Source: Spirosoma sordidisoli
GTDB lineage: Bacteria > Bacteroidota > Bacteroidia > Cytophagales > Spirosomataceae
DNA: 64,000 nt
Assembly (NCBI RefSeq): GCF_004138325.1
Contig: NZ_SBLB01000005.1
Location: 248,001 to 312,000, forward strand
Reading direction: 5' to 3'
Each line of letters opens with the position of its first letter. Position 1 is the first letter of the stretch. Shown here piece after piece: positions 51,805 through 61,171 of this stretch. The notes under the pieces are model-generated. The model did no database searches. It saw only the letters and a program-made list of their open reading frames with translations, and was not told the DNA's origin. Position numbers and translations under genes: made by a program.

Positions 51805-53118
51805 ATGGCACACTTCGGCATACTTATTCCACCCACGCAGGGGCATCTGCTTCCGTTTCTGGCCCTGTCGCGCACGCTTATGCAGCGAAATCACCGGCTC
51901 ACGGTCTTCGGCATCGCTGATCTGCAGAAAAGCGTAGAACGGGCAGGCGTTGGCTTTCGGGCCATTGGCGAAGCCGCCTTTCCGGTTGGGTCGTCGCAGC
52001 GGTTTCAGCAGGCCATGAACCGGTTTAGCGGGCTGGAAGCCATGCTCCACTGGAACGACCATAACGTACAAACCGCCCGCACGCTGGCTCCTGAACTGCT
52101 CGACTGCCTGCCACAGGCCGGGCTCGACGGTCTGCTTATCGACCAGATCGACCTGCTGGGTGCGTCCATTGCCGAAGCGCTGAGCCTGCCTTTCGTGACA
52201 ATCTGCGTGGCCGAGCCTTTCAACTGGGAGCCAACCATCCCGCCTACCTTTGTCGACTTCGAATACAACCCTACGGCCTATGGCGAGTCGATGTACGGCA
52301 TGATGATGAAGCGGATTCTGCGCGACTTCAACCCCGTCATCGACTGTATCCAGACGTTCCGGCAGGAGCAGGGCCTGGCGCCCTACGACCCCATGACGTG
52401 CCTGTATCCGGTATCGCCCCTGGCCCAGATTGCGCAACTGCCGCAGTTCCTCGACCTGCCCCGGCAGGCATTACCCGACTCGTTTCTGTACGCCGGGCCG
52501 TTTGCGCACCCGCACGAAACGGCCATTGCGTTTCCGTACGAGCGGCTCGACGGCCGACCGCTGGTCTATGCCTCAATGGGTACGCTGGTAAACGGGAAAT
52601 ATGCGCTGCTGCGATCCATTGCCGAAGCCTGTGCTGCGATGGGTTTTCAGGCCGTGATGCCGATCGGTATGGGGGGCGATGTGGCGGAATTTGCCGATCT
52701 GCCGGGTAATCCGGTGGTGGTGGAGTTTGCTCCGCAGCGCGACCTGCTCCGCCAGTCTCATCTGCTGATTACCCATGCGGGTCTGAATACGGTGCTGGAC
52801 GGCATCCGGGCGGGTGTGCCGATGGTGGCTATCCCGATCTCGCTCGATCAGCCCGGTACGGCTACGCGGGTCAAGTGGGCCGGGCTGGGCGAGGTGGTCT
52901 CGTACCGGCGGGCTTCGACCGCTACGATTCTGGCAGCCATGCAGACCGTCTGTACGCAGCCTGCCTACCGGGAGCGCGCCCTGCACTGGCAATCGGCCAT
53001 GAACCAGCTCGACGGCGCTACCACAGCCGCCGACCGGATCGAAGCCGCTTTGGTGACGAACGCCCGGCCAACGTTGATGGATGTAGTGATCGCTGACGAA
53101 GAACCCTCTTTTGTATGA
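51805..53118 (+). CDS. GT1-family glycosyltransferase (CrtX/UGT-like)
   Basis: 437 aa. The N-terminus GILIPPTQGHLLPFLALS and C-terminal nucleotide-sugar motif ITHAGLNTVLDGIRAGVPM with ISLDQPG define a UGT-like enzyme, close in style to zeaxanthin glucosyltransferase CrtX. It would glycosylate the polyene or aryl hydroxyl group. It overlaps the ligase gene by 4 bp. Confidence 0.9.
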   Translation: MAHFGILIPPTQGHLLPFLALSRTLMQRNHRLTVFGIADLQKSVERAGVGFRAIGEAAFPVGSSQRFQQAMNRFSGLEAMLHWNDHNVQTARTLAPELLDCLPQAGLDGLLIDQIDLLGASIAEALSLPFVTICVAEPFNWEPTIPPTFVDFEYNPTAYGESMYGMMMKRILRDFNPVIDCIQTFRQEQGLAPYDPMTCLYPVSPLAQIAQLPQFLDLPRQALPDSFLYAGPFAHPHETAIAFPYERLDGRPLVYASMGTLVNGKYALLRSIAEACAAMGFQAVMPIGMGGDVAEFADLPGNPVVVEFAPQRDLLRQSHLLITHAGLNTVLDGIRAGVPMVAIPISLDQPGTATRVKWAGLGEVVSYRRASTATILAAMQTVCTQPAYRERALHWQSAMNQLDGATTAADRIEAALVTNARPTLMDVVIADEEPSFV

Positions 53119-54434
53119 GTAAGCACCGATTTCTTCCGGATCTGGAAACGGCCTCGCCCGATCAGAGCCGACAGTGGCAGGCGCAGCAGCTGGTCCGGCT
53201 CCTGCGTTACGTACGTCGCCATTCGCCTTACTACCAGCGCGTGTTTCGGACGCAGGGCCTATCGATCGATGCTATACGAACGCTGAACGATCTGACGCAG
53301 CTGCCCGTAACGACCAAGACCGACCTGCAACTCCACAACGCCGACTTTCTGTGCGTACCCCGCTCGCGCATTGTCGATTACGTGAACACCTCGGGTAGTC
53401 TGGGTAGTGCCGTATCGGTAGCCCTGACCGAGCGGGATCTGAAGCGGCTGGCTTATAACGAAGCGTTGTCGTTGGCCTGTGCCGATGGGAGCCGCAGCGA
53501 TGTGTACCAGCTGACAACCACCCTCGACAAACGGTTTATGGCTGGTATGGCCTATTTTATGGGCATCCGTAAGCTGGGCGCGGGGGTAATCCGAACGGGT
53601 AGCGGCCTGCCCGGTATGCAGTGGGATACCATTGCGCAAATACAGCCCACGGCACTAATTGCCGTACCAAGTTTTGTGGTAACCATGCTCGACTATGCCG
53701 AAGCTAACGGCATCGACTATGCCGCCAGCAGCATCCGAAAGATCGTATGCGTAGGTGAAAACCTCCGAACGGCCGGGTTCGGCCTGAATGCACTCGGTCG
53801 GCGGATTCAGGACCGGTGGCCGCAGGTTCGGCTCTACTCGACCTATGCCTCTACCGAAATGGGCGCGGCTTTTACAGAATGTACACACGGGCAGGGGGGG
53901 CATCATCACCCCGAACTGCTGATCATCGAGCTGCTCGATGCCAACAACCAGCCCGTCGGTCCCGGCGAGTACGGCGAATTGACCATTACGACGCTGGGGG
54001 TAGAGGGTATGCCGCTGCTACGTTTCAAAACCGGCGATATCTGCCAGCTTCATACCGAGCCCTGCGCCTGTGGCCGCACCACGGCGCGCATCAGCCCTAT
54101 TGCGGGCCGGAAACAACAGATGCTGAAAGTAAAAGGAACAACGTTGTTCCCACAGGCTATCTACGACGTGCTGAACGAGCTCCCCGCCGTAGAAAACTAC
54201 CAGATCGAAGTACACAGTAACGTGCTCGATCTGGACGAAGTAACCGTTAACCTCGGCCTGCGCGAGCCCTCAGATTGGCTGGTGGAGCAGATTCGGCACC
54301 GGCTCACGGCCCGGCTGCGGGTTACGCCTGCGCTGAAGACCTACTCGCCCGCCGATGTGCATCAGCGCCTGTTTACCGGTTACAGCCGGAAACCCCGGAT
54401 TTTTGTCGATCATCGGTCAAACCTATTGGTATAA
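53115..54434 (+). CDS. PaaK-like AMP-forming aryl/acyl-CoA (ACP) ligase
   Basis: 439 aa. Signature parts of phenylacetate-CoA ligase-type adenylating enzymes are present: HSPYYQRVF, NTSGSLGSAVSV (P-loop-like), YSTYASTEMG, RFKTGDIC and the hinge-region GRKQQMLKVKGTTLFPQ. It likely activates the cinnamate or coumarate made by the ammonia lyase as starter unit. Confidence 0.88.
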   Translation: MSKHRFLPDLETASPDQSRQWQAQQLVRLLRYVRRHSPYYQRVFRTQGLSIDAIRTLNDLTQLPVTTKTDLQLHNADFLCVPRSRIVDYVNTSGSLGSAVSVALTERDLKRLAYNEALSLACADGSRSDVYQLTTTLDKRFMAGMAYFMGIRKLGAGVIRTGSGLPGMQWDTIAQIQPTALIAVPSFVVTMLDYAEANGIDYAASSIRKIVCVGENLRTAGFGLNALGRRIQDRWPQVRLYSTYASTEMGAAFTECTHGQGGHHHPELLIIELLDANNQPVGPGEYGELTITTLGVEGMPLLRFKTGDICQLHTEPCACGRTTARISPIAGRKQQMLKVKGTTLFPQAIYDVLNELPAVENYQIEVHSNVLDLDEVTVNLGLREPSDWLVEQIRHRLTARLRVTPALKTYSPADVHQRLFTGYSRKPRIFVDHRSNLLV

Positions 54435-54455
54435 CTTTCCCTAACCTCAACTGCC

Positions 54456-55205
54456 ATGACCTCACTCGCTCACTCCTCCTACGACTTCCGCGCCATTGAC
54501 TGGAAGCGCATAGGTCTGTTCTGGCTCCTGGCCTGTCTGATTTCCTGGGGGGGTAGTTATATGGCCGGGGCGCTGATGCCCGCCGGAAGCTGGGCCGCCA
54601 GCAGGATTGATACCAGTATTCCGGTGTCGCTGGGGCCATTGCTGGCCGGGCTTCTCGTATTTCGGCGGGTCGGGCCGGTGTCCTGGGCCGGGTCGCAGCC
54701 GCTGCGGTCGTGGCTGATCCTGGCCTTGCTGCCGCTGGGATGGCTGGTAGCGGCCGGTACGGGCTACGACATTACGACCGACGCCCTGACCCGAAACGTG
54801 CTGTTTACCGTGTCGGTGCTGGTGTACTGCGTGGGCGAAGAATGGGGCTGGCGTGGGTTCCTGTACGAAGCGCTGCTGCCGCTGCCCGTCATGACGCGGA
54901 GTGTGGTAAGTGGCCTGCTCTGGTTCGGCTGGCATTTTGTGTTCTACAAAGACCTGTTGAACCTGAACTTCGCGCTTACGTTTCTGGGCATGATTCTGAT
55001 TGGTGCCTACGGCCTGAATGCGGCCGTGACCCGAACCCGATCCGTAGCGGTGGTTGTCTGCCTGCATGCGCTGACCAAAACCAGTTTGCCCGCGCCCTAC
55101 TCGTGGGCCGTAATTGGGGCCATCATAGTTCTGCTGATTACCTGGCCATCGAACCGGGTTACAACGCCAGTAGACGCCGAGACTCTCGTACCCGAAGAAC
55201 ACTGA
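54456..55205 (+). CDS. CPBP-family membrane glutamic-type protease/chaperone
   Basis: 249 aa, about eight hydrophobic segments. The CPBP (CAAX/Abi) motifs are EEWGWRGFLYE, FGWHFVFYKD and CLHALTKTS. Members act as intramembrane proteases or in bacteriocin immunity and maturation. It starts 21 bp after the ligase at the end of the polyene operon, so maturation of a locus product or self-protection is possible (inference). Confidence 0.88.
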   Translation: MTSLAHSSYDFRAIDWKRIGLFWLLACLISWGGSYMAGALMPAGSWAASRIDTSIPVSLGPLLAGLLVFRRVGPVSWAGSQPLRSWLILALLPLGWLVAAGTGYDITTDALTRNVLFTVSVLVYCVGEEWGWRGFLYEALLPLPVMTRSVVSGLLWFGWHFVFYKDLLNLNFALTFLGMILIGAYGLNAAVTRTRSVAVVVCLHALTKTSLPAPYSWAVIGAIIVLLITWPSNRVTTPVDAETLVPEEH

Positions 55206-55266
55206 TCCTATCTTCCGTGAAGAGGCTATTATATCGTCTGACAATCCTGTTAAACCTATATGCGCC

Positions 55267-55449
55267 ATGCTGGTACACGAACAAATTGCCTTGCTGCATC
55301 AGCAGATCGATCTGCTGACCGAACACATCCGTACCCTGGCCAGCCGGGGAAACCAGGACGCCCCCGCTGATCCTAAACCGGCCGATACCGAGCCGAGCCG
55401 TATCCGGGCTCATGCCGAGCAGGCTGCCAGTCGTTACGCCGTCGCCTGA
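55267..55449 (+). CDS. Small 60-aa hypothetical protein
   Basis: 60 aa. The N-terminal half (EQIALLHQQIDLLTEHIRTL) forms a predicted amphipathic coiled coil and the rest is Ala/Pro-rich. No family recognised. It converges on the VCBS gene ending at 55455, 5 bp away. Confidence 0.5.
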   Translation: MLVHEQIALLHQQIDLLTEHIRTLASRGNQDAPADPKPADTEPSRIRAHAEQAASRYAVA

Positions 55450-55454
55450 ACCGA

Positions 55455-58400
55455 CTACCGCCCGGCCGATGACCTGGTCAGAGCTGGTTGCAGCAGCAGC
55501 AGCGAGTCGTTGTTGCGGGCAATGGCCAGCGCGGGCCTGCTTCCGATCCGCAGGGGCAGTATGCGTTTGACCTGCCCGGTCAGGGGTGGGCCGTTCAGGC
55601 GTGTCGGTTCAAACCGGCATTGTCCTTTATTGATCAGTACGAGGCCATAATCGGCATCGTAGCGCCCCATCTGAATGTTGCAGCCGTAGAAATTGCCGCC
55701 CATGAGCACATCGGGCAAGTTATCGCCGTTGGCATCGATGACGGTAGCGGCCTGATAGGGCGCCAATTGCGCCAACATCGGCAGCGGCCGGGCCGAGAAC
55801 CGACCGTTGCCCTCGTTAACCAGCATCAGGTTCTCGAAGGTGTTGGCTTCGAGCCGGCGGGCGTCGGTCAGGTTATCGGCACCGATGAGGTCGGCAATAC
55901 TGGCTCGGGCAAAGTCGCGGGCGTAGATGAACTTCTTCTTGATAAAGGGAAACTGCTTCTCGGTTTCGGCTTTGTTGGCAAACAGCACCTCTTCGTTACC
56001 CAGGTAGTAGGTTAGCAGCTGATCCGTTTTCTGATTATGGTCAAAGTCGCCCACGTACAGCCGGACAGGCTGCTCAACGCTGGCGTGCAGCCGGCTGTTG
56101 AGCCCCAGGTTGCCCACCAGTATGTCGAGATCGCCATCGTTGTCGAAATCGTGGGGCAGGCTGAAGTTCCACCAGCCTTTCAGGTCGGTCAGCATCCGTT
56201 TGGTAAAGTGGCCCTGCCGGTTTTCGAGCAGGCAGATGCCATCCCATTCCAGCGTCAGCAGCAGGTCGGGGTCGTGGTCGGCATCGAAATCGACCCATTC
56301 GGCCTGTTTGACCAGACCGATCGTGGCGGCTTCCGGAGCCTGGCGGGCGGTCATGTCGGTAAAGCGGCCGGTGCCATCGTTCCGCAGCAGGTAGGAGCGG
56401 GGCGGCATGCCGTACTCGAACGGAATGGTTCGGCCGCCAATGAACAGTTCCGGCTTTCCGTCGCCGGTGAGGTCGGTAGCCCGTACGCAGGCCGCCGTGA
56501 GATAGATACCCGGAAAAGCATCGGGTTTGCGGCTGAACTGCCCGCGCCCGTCGTTCAGGTACAGGCGGGGCTGGGTATACTCGGAGGTGCCCCGGTATTC
56601 GTTGCCTCCGCTGGCCACCACCAGATCGGGGTCAGCGTCGCCGTCGACGTCGGCAAACACGGCGTCAACATCTTCGTAGACGCTGTCGCGGTCAAAGGCT
56701 GGCTGGTAGGTCTGGCTAAACGTACCATTGGGTTGCTGCACAAACAGGCCGCTTTTGCCATCCCGCGCCGAACCAACAAATACGTCGTCGCGTCCGTCGC
56801 GGTTTACGTCGGCAACCGCCAGCGGTGGGCCTTCGGCCGACATCATGTGCGGAATCAGGGCTTCGCGGTCAAACTCGTTGAAGTTGTTTTCCTGATGCTG
56901 GTAAATCAGGTTTGCCGGGCGGGTAATATCGGTAAAGGCGGTTGTCCGGGGCTGGCGGGGCCGGTGAGCCGCGTAGTCGAAGCGGGGCAGGCCGGGCTGG
57001 TAGCGGAGCGAGATAACCCGCTGGCTGCTGTCGGGCATGACGCGCTGGTAGCGGTTGTCGGGCCAGACGACCAGCATCGAATCGATGGTAGCCCGGCGGC
57101 CCAGCCCGACTGTGAGCGGCCCTTCCATACTCGACTGAAAGCCCCGCACCGGAAATTTTTCGTAGCTCAGTACCTCGCCCTTTCTGTAAATCAGGCACTT
57201 TGCGCCGATGGCGTTCCGGTTGGGAGCTGCGCCCGTCAGCCGGATAGTCAGCGACTGGTTGCCGGGTGCATAGGTGTCGGACAGATTTTCGTAGACGAAG
57301 GGGTGGTCGTTGATGTTGTTGGTCACCACGTCGAGGTCGCCGTCGTTGTCGAGGTCGGCGTAGATGGCTCCGTTCGAATAGGCGGGTTTGTCGTTGTCGA
57401 TGGTAGCGGCCAGGTCCTGAAACCGGAGGTCGGGCTGGTTGCGAAAAAACTTGTTGGGCAGTTTGATCTCGGGCAGCTTGTCGGTCAGCGACTGGTCGTT
57501 TTCGGTAAACTCCTTCCGGTCCATGCGCGCCTGTATGGTTTCGTTGGATACGAACGCGATGTAGTCGATGTCGTTCATGCGCTTCGGAATCCCGTTCGAG
57601 ATGAACAGGTCTTTGCGGCCGTCGTTGTCGAAATCCATGAACAGGGGCGACCAGGACCAGTCGGTAGCGTGGACCCCGGCATACATACCGATCTCCGAGA
57701 ACGTGTTGTTCCCGTTGTTAAGCTGGAGGTTGTTGCGCGCAAACTGGTAATTATAGCCCTGCCTGATTTTGTATTTGAAGATGTTGTACGAGTCTTCGCC
57801 CTCCGACCGTTTCAGAATCTCGCGGTCGAACGGAAGCATGTCGAGCGAGATGATTTCCGGAAACGCATCGTTGTTGATATCGGCAATGTCGATGCCCATC
57901 GAGAACTGGCTCGTATGCCGGATCTGGCGGTCGAGCTCCTCCCGAAAAAGCCGCGCTCCGGTTTTGGGGTCGGGCTGGTTGATGTACAGATAGTCGTTCT
58001 CGTGAAAGTCGTTGCCGATGTACAGATCGGGATAGCCATCGAAGTTCACATCGCCCGTACCTACGCCCAGCCCGTAGCCCAGCACATCGCTGATCACGCC
58101 AGCCTGCTGCGTCACCTCCACGAACGAAACGGGCTGGCCGGGTCCCCGCTCAACGCTCATGTTACGGAAGAGCCGGTCGCCGGCGGTTGAATGCGGTTTT
58201 CCCTGGAAAGCGCTTCGGAAGCCGAACGTGCCGTTCTGGTGGAGTGAGTGGTTAAGCTGAAACAGATCCAGGTCGCCGTCGGCATCGTAGTCGATGAAGG
58301 CTGCCTGGGTACCCAGCCCAACCAGATCGAGCCCATACTCGGCAGCGCGTTCGTCGTATACGGGTACGCCCGCTTTGGTAATTTCGCGGCAGACGAAGAG

Positions 58401-58844
58401 CCGGTTATGCCCTTTGAAATCGGCGTAGCCGCTGACCTGGCTGATATACAGGTCGAGCAAACCGTCCTGGTTGATATCAACGACCGACACACCATTGGCC
58501 CAGCCTTTGCCGGTATTGATACCGGTCTGTTCGGTAACGTCGGTAAACCGGAGCTGGCCCTTGTTCAGGTACAGGCGGTTGGGGCCGGTATTGGCCGTGA
58601 AGCACAAATCGACCAGCCCGTCGTTGTTGAAATCGCCAGCTCCCACGCCACTTCCGTTGTAGAAGTACATGTAGCTGAAGATATTCAGCTCGTTGGTCGG
58701 CACCAGCTCGTTCGTGAAGGAAATGCCGGTACGGGTCGCGTCGAGCAACCGGAAGGTAGCTGGCTGACGGTCGGCTTTCTGGCAGGTAAACAGGGTCAGT
58801 GCTACCGATGCCGCAGCGAAAAGAGAACAGATGCGGTTATTCAT
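55455..58844 (-). CDS. VCBS/FG-GAP repeat lipoprotein with ASPIC/UnbV domain
   Basis: 1129 aa from the ATG at 58844 (an ATG at 58853 adds three residues). A lipoprotein signal ends LTLFTC. Then come two series of FG-GAP/VCBS blades with repeated calcium-type loops (DFNNDGLVDL, DYDADGDLDL, DLDNDGDLDV), separated by an ASPIC/UnbV-like stretch (about 570-640, GLGRRATIDSMLVVWPD). Such large beta-propeller lipoproteins are typical outer-surface proteins of Bacteroidota. It is homologous to the gene at 61172. Its start overlaps the preceding subunit gene, so it is the last gene of a four-gene leftward operon. Confidence 0.88.
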   Translation of the reverse strand: MNNRICSLFAAASVALTLFTCQKADRQPATFRLLDATRTGISFTNELVPTNELNIFSYMYFYNGSGVGAGDFNNDGLVDLCFTANTGPNRLYLNKGQLRFTDVTEQTGINTGKGWANGVSVVDINQDGLLDLYISQVSGYADFKGHNRLFVCREITKAGVPVYDERAAEYGLDLVGLGTQAAFIDYDADGDLDLFQLNHSLHQNGTFGFRSAFQGKPHSTAGDRLFRNMSVERGPGQPVSFVEVTQQAGVISDVLGYGLGVGTGDVNFDGYPDLYIGNDFHENDYLYINQPDPKTGARLFREELDRQIRHTSQFSMGIDIADINNDAFPEIISLDMLPFDREILKRSEGEDSYNIFKYKIRQGYNYQFARNNLQLNNGNNTFSEIGMYAGVHATDWSWSPLFMDFDNDGRKDLFISNGIPKRMNDIDYIAFVSNETIQARMDRKEFTENDQSLTDKLPEIKLPNKFFRNQPDLRFQDLAATIDNDKPAYSNGAIYADLDNDGDLDVVTNNINDHPFVYENLSDTYAPGNQSLTIRLTGAAPNRNAIGAKCLIYRKGEVLSYEKFPVRGFQSSMEGPLTVGLGRRATIDSMLVVWPDNRYQRVMPDSSQRVISLRYQPGLPRFDYAAHRPRQPRTTAFTDITRPANLIYQHQENNFNEFDREALIPHMMSAEGPPLAVADVNRDGRDDVFVGSARDGKSGLFVQQPNGTFSQTYQPAFDRDSVYEDVDAVFADVDGDADPDLVVASGGNEYRGTSEYTQPRLYLNDGRGQFSRKPDAFPGIYLTAACVRATDLTGDGKPELFIGGRTIPFEYGMPPRSYLLRNDGTGRFTDMTARQAPEAATIGLVKQAEWVDFDADHDPDLLLTLEWDGICLLENRQGHFTKRMLTDLKGWWNFSLPHDFDNDGDLDILVGNLGLNSRLHASVEQPVRLYVGDFDHNQKTDQLLTYYLGNEEVLFANKAETEKQFPFIKKKFIYARDFARASIADLIGADNLTDARRLEANTFENLMLVNEGNGRFSARPLPMLAQLAPYQAATVIDANGDNLPDVLMGGNFYGCNIQMGRYDADYGLVLINKGQCRFEPTRLNGPPLTGQVKRILPLRIGSRPALAIARNNDSLLLLQPALTRSSAGR

Positions 58845-59433
58845 TCCAGGCATTCATACCCGAAGCGGGCAGGGGCATACAGGCAATGAAGTTGCCCGGC
58901 AGCGGATCGTAACTCAGAATTTTTTTGCCAACCTGTTCGCTGGTGAAGTAGCCAAGCAGGGTGAGCCCTTTCAGCTGGCGGTAGAAGGCCGTTGGCGGAC
59001 TGTCTTCCAGCGTAATGCCCCAGAGCGAGAGCGGTGTTTTGGCAGCCTCGTGGTCCAGCCTGAGCAGCAGGGCCTCGCGCTGGGCAGGTGTAGCCTCAAC
59101 AAACGAGGTGCCGTAAGCCTCTTCGGCGGCTTCGTCGAGCGCGTTCAGCCCGTCGATGAAGCGGGCCTGTTCGTCTTCCGAGAGGAGGTCGTTCAGCATC
59201 TTGTCGATGAACTGTGGCACCCCGATGTCTTTGGCGCCCGGCGTACCGGTGCGGGGCAGAATGGTTTCGGCAATTTCGGTAATGGTATTGGCCTGGCTAT
59301 CGGTCAGGAAAATGGGCTCCCAGGTCAGGGAAACGGGTTTCGAACAGGCCGTAAACAGCTCGCTCAATGCCCCGACCGAGACGGAGTAGCCCATAAACAG
59401 AGCCGATTGTTTGAGTACGTCCCGGCGGTTCAT
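58837..59433 (-). CDS. Gluconate 2-dehydrogenase subunit 3-like protein with Tat signal
   Basis: 198 aa. The N-terminus MNRRDVLKQSALFMGYSVSVG is a twin-arginine signal. The mature part (TDSQANTITEIAETILPRTGTPGAKDIGVPQFIDKM) matches the small subunit family of membrane-bound GMC-type dehydrogenases. Its start overlaps the GMC gene stop by 4 bp, and it likely carries the folded GMC subunit through the Tat pathway. Confidence 0.9.
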   Translation of the reverse strand: MNRRDVLKQSALFMGYSVSVGALSELFTACSKPVSLTWEPIFLTDSQANTITEIAETILPRTGTPGAKDIGVPQFIDKMLNDLLSEDEQARFIDGLNALDEAAEEAYGTSFVEATPAQREALLLRLDHEAAKTPLSLWGITLEDSPPTAFYRQLKGLTLLGYFTSEQVGKKILSYDPLPGNFIACMPLPASGMNAWNE

Positions 59434-61154
59434 AGCTCGTGGCGGTTTAAGGATCGGGTGGCAAAATCAACGGCCCGGGCGGTTAGGGCCATATACGTAA
59501 TAGACGGGTTTACGCAGGACGAAGAGGTCATACAGGCGCCATCGGTCACGAACAGGTTGCTACAACCCCAGACCTGGTTGTTGCCGTTCAGGACCGACGT
59601 TTTCGGATCACGACCCATACGGGCCGTGCCCATTTCGTGAACGCCGACACCCATGCCGCCCGAGTGGTCGAACGTTTTAATATTGCTGAGGCCGCTGGCT
59701 TCGAGCATATCGGCCGCATCGGCCATCATCTGTTTGCGCATGGCCCGCTCGTTGGCTCCAAAGTCGGCATCGAACACCAGCGTGGGCAGGCCCCACTGGT
59801 CTTTTTTATTCGGGCTCAGCGTCACTTTATTGTTATGGTCGGGCAGCACCTCGCCGAACCCCATCAGCCCCATACTCCAGCCACCGGGTTTGAAGAGGCT
59901 GTCTTTGAAGGACGCTCCTACGCCCGGCTGGTTGACGCCCGCGCCCCAGTTGTCGCGTCCGGCGCCCGCCCCCTGATAGTCGTAGCCCCGCAGGAAGTTG
60001 GGGTTTCTGGTGCTGGCATCGAGGTTGACGTAGCGCGGAATGAACAACCCGCCGGGTCGCCGTCCTTTATAGTACTGGTCTTCGAAGCCATCGTAAGTGC
60101 CCACGGCTCCCACGTGATAGTGGTGATCCATGATATTATGCCCCAGCTCGCCACTGTCGTTGCCTAGTCCGTTGGGAAAACGCCGGGATCTGGAGTTCAG
60201 CAGGATTTGGGTCGATGCCATCGACGACGCGCAGCAGAAGATCAGTTTCGCGTAGAACTCGGTCATCTCTTTCGTTTCCCGATCCACGACCCGCACGCCG
60301 GTTGCTTTGCCGGCTTTCTCATCGAAAATAATGGAATGGACCACCGAGTTGGGCCGGATTGTGAAGTTGCCGGTTCGGTTGGCTGCTGGCAGGGTAGCCG
60401 CGTTGCTGCTGAAGTAAGCGCCGTACGGGCAGCCCCGCGAGCAGCGATTGCGGTTCTGGCATTGGGCCCGGCCCAGCTCCTGATGCCAGGGCTGGGGGTC
60501 GGTCAGGTGCGCTACCCGCCCAATGGTGACGGGGCGGTTGCTGAATTTTTTCATGACGGCCTGCTTGACGTGGTTCTCCATGCAGTTCAGCTCCATCGGT
60601 GGCAGAAAATAGCCATCGGGCAGGTGGGCGAGGCCCAGTTTTTCGCCACTGATGCCGACAAATTTCTCAACGTATGTATACCAGGGCTCCAGGTCTTTGT
60701 AGCGAATGGGCCAGTCGATGGCAATACCTTCGCGGGCGTTGGCCGTAAAGTCGAGGTCGCTCCATCGGTAGCAGTGCCTGCCCCAGATCAGCGACCGGCC
60801 GCCGGTCTGGTTACCCCGTATCCAGTCGAAGGGCCTGATCTCCTCGTAGGGATCGTCAATGTCTTTGGTGAAAAAATGCTTGGTGCTCTCGCCCACGAAC
60901 CCGCTGCGAACCTGCACGTAGTACTCTTTCTGGTCCTGATGGCTCAGGTTACCCCGGTGCGTGAAGTCCCAGTGGTCGTGGTTCATGGTCGGGTAGTCGT
61001 CGATGTGGTTGACGAGCCGTCCTTTCTCCAGCACCAGCGTTTTCAGGCCTTTCTCGCAGAGTTCTTTAGCGGCCCAGCCCCCGCTGATGCCGGACCCGAT
61101 CACGATGGCATCGTACCGGTGAGTTTTCGTAACAGTGGTGTTGAGGTTCGCCAT
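59430..61154 (-). CDS. GMC-family FAD oxidoreductase (large subunit of a sugar/alcohol dehydrogenase)
   Basis: 574 aa. FAD motif DAIVIGSGISGGWAAKEL at the N-terminus; NRCSRGCPYGAYFS in the middle; the C-terminal GMC signature around VGVHEMGTARMG and SSCVNPSITYMALT. No signal of its own, consistent with co-export with the Tat-tagged subunit 3. No cytochrome c subunit gene is next to it in the window. Substrate unknown, probably a sugar or sugar derivative. Confidence 0.92.
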   Translation of the reverse strand: MANLNTTVTKTHRYDAIVIGSGISGGWAAKELCEKGLKTLVLEKGRLVNHIDDYPTMNHDHWDFTHRGNLSHQDQKEYYVQVRSGFVGESTKHFFTKDIDDPYEEIRPFDWIRGNQTGGRSLIWGRHCYRWSDLDFTANAREGIAIDWPIRYKDLEPWYTYVEKFVGISGEKLGLAHLPDGYFLPPMELNCMENHVKQAVMKKFSNRPVTIGRVAHLTDPQPWHQELGRAQCQNRNRCSRGCPYGAYFSSNAATLPAANRTGNFTIRPNSVVHSIIFDEKAGKATGVRVVDRETKEMTEFYAKLIFCCASSMASTQILLNSRSRRFPNGLGNDSGELGHNIMDHHYHVGAVGTYDGFEDQYYKGRRPGGLFIPRYVNLDASTRNPNFLRGYDYQGAGAGRDNWGAGVNQPGVGASFKDSLFKPGGWSMGLMGFGEVLPDHNNKVTLSPNKKDQWGLPTLVFDADFGANERAMRKQMMADAADMLEASGLSNIKTFDHSGGMGVGVHEMGTARMGRDPKTSVLNGNNQVWGCSNLFVTDGACMTSSSCVNPSITYMALTARAVDFATRSLNRHEL

Positions 61155-61171
61155 GGTTTTTTACGGCAGCA

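Noticed and set aside
56037..58190. 717-aa plus-strand open frame opposite the VCBS lipoprotein
   Set aside because: The minus strand encodes recognisable FG-GAP repeats and a lipoprotein signal. The plus frame is a repetitive Val/Gly-rich shadow caused by the repeats.
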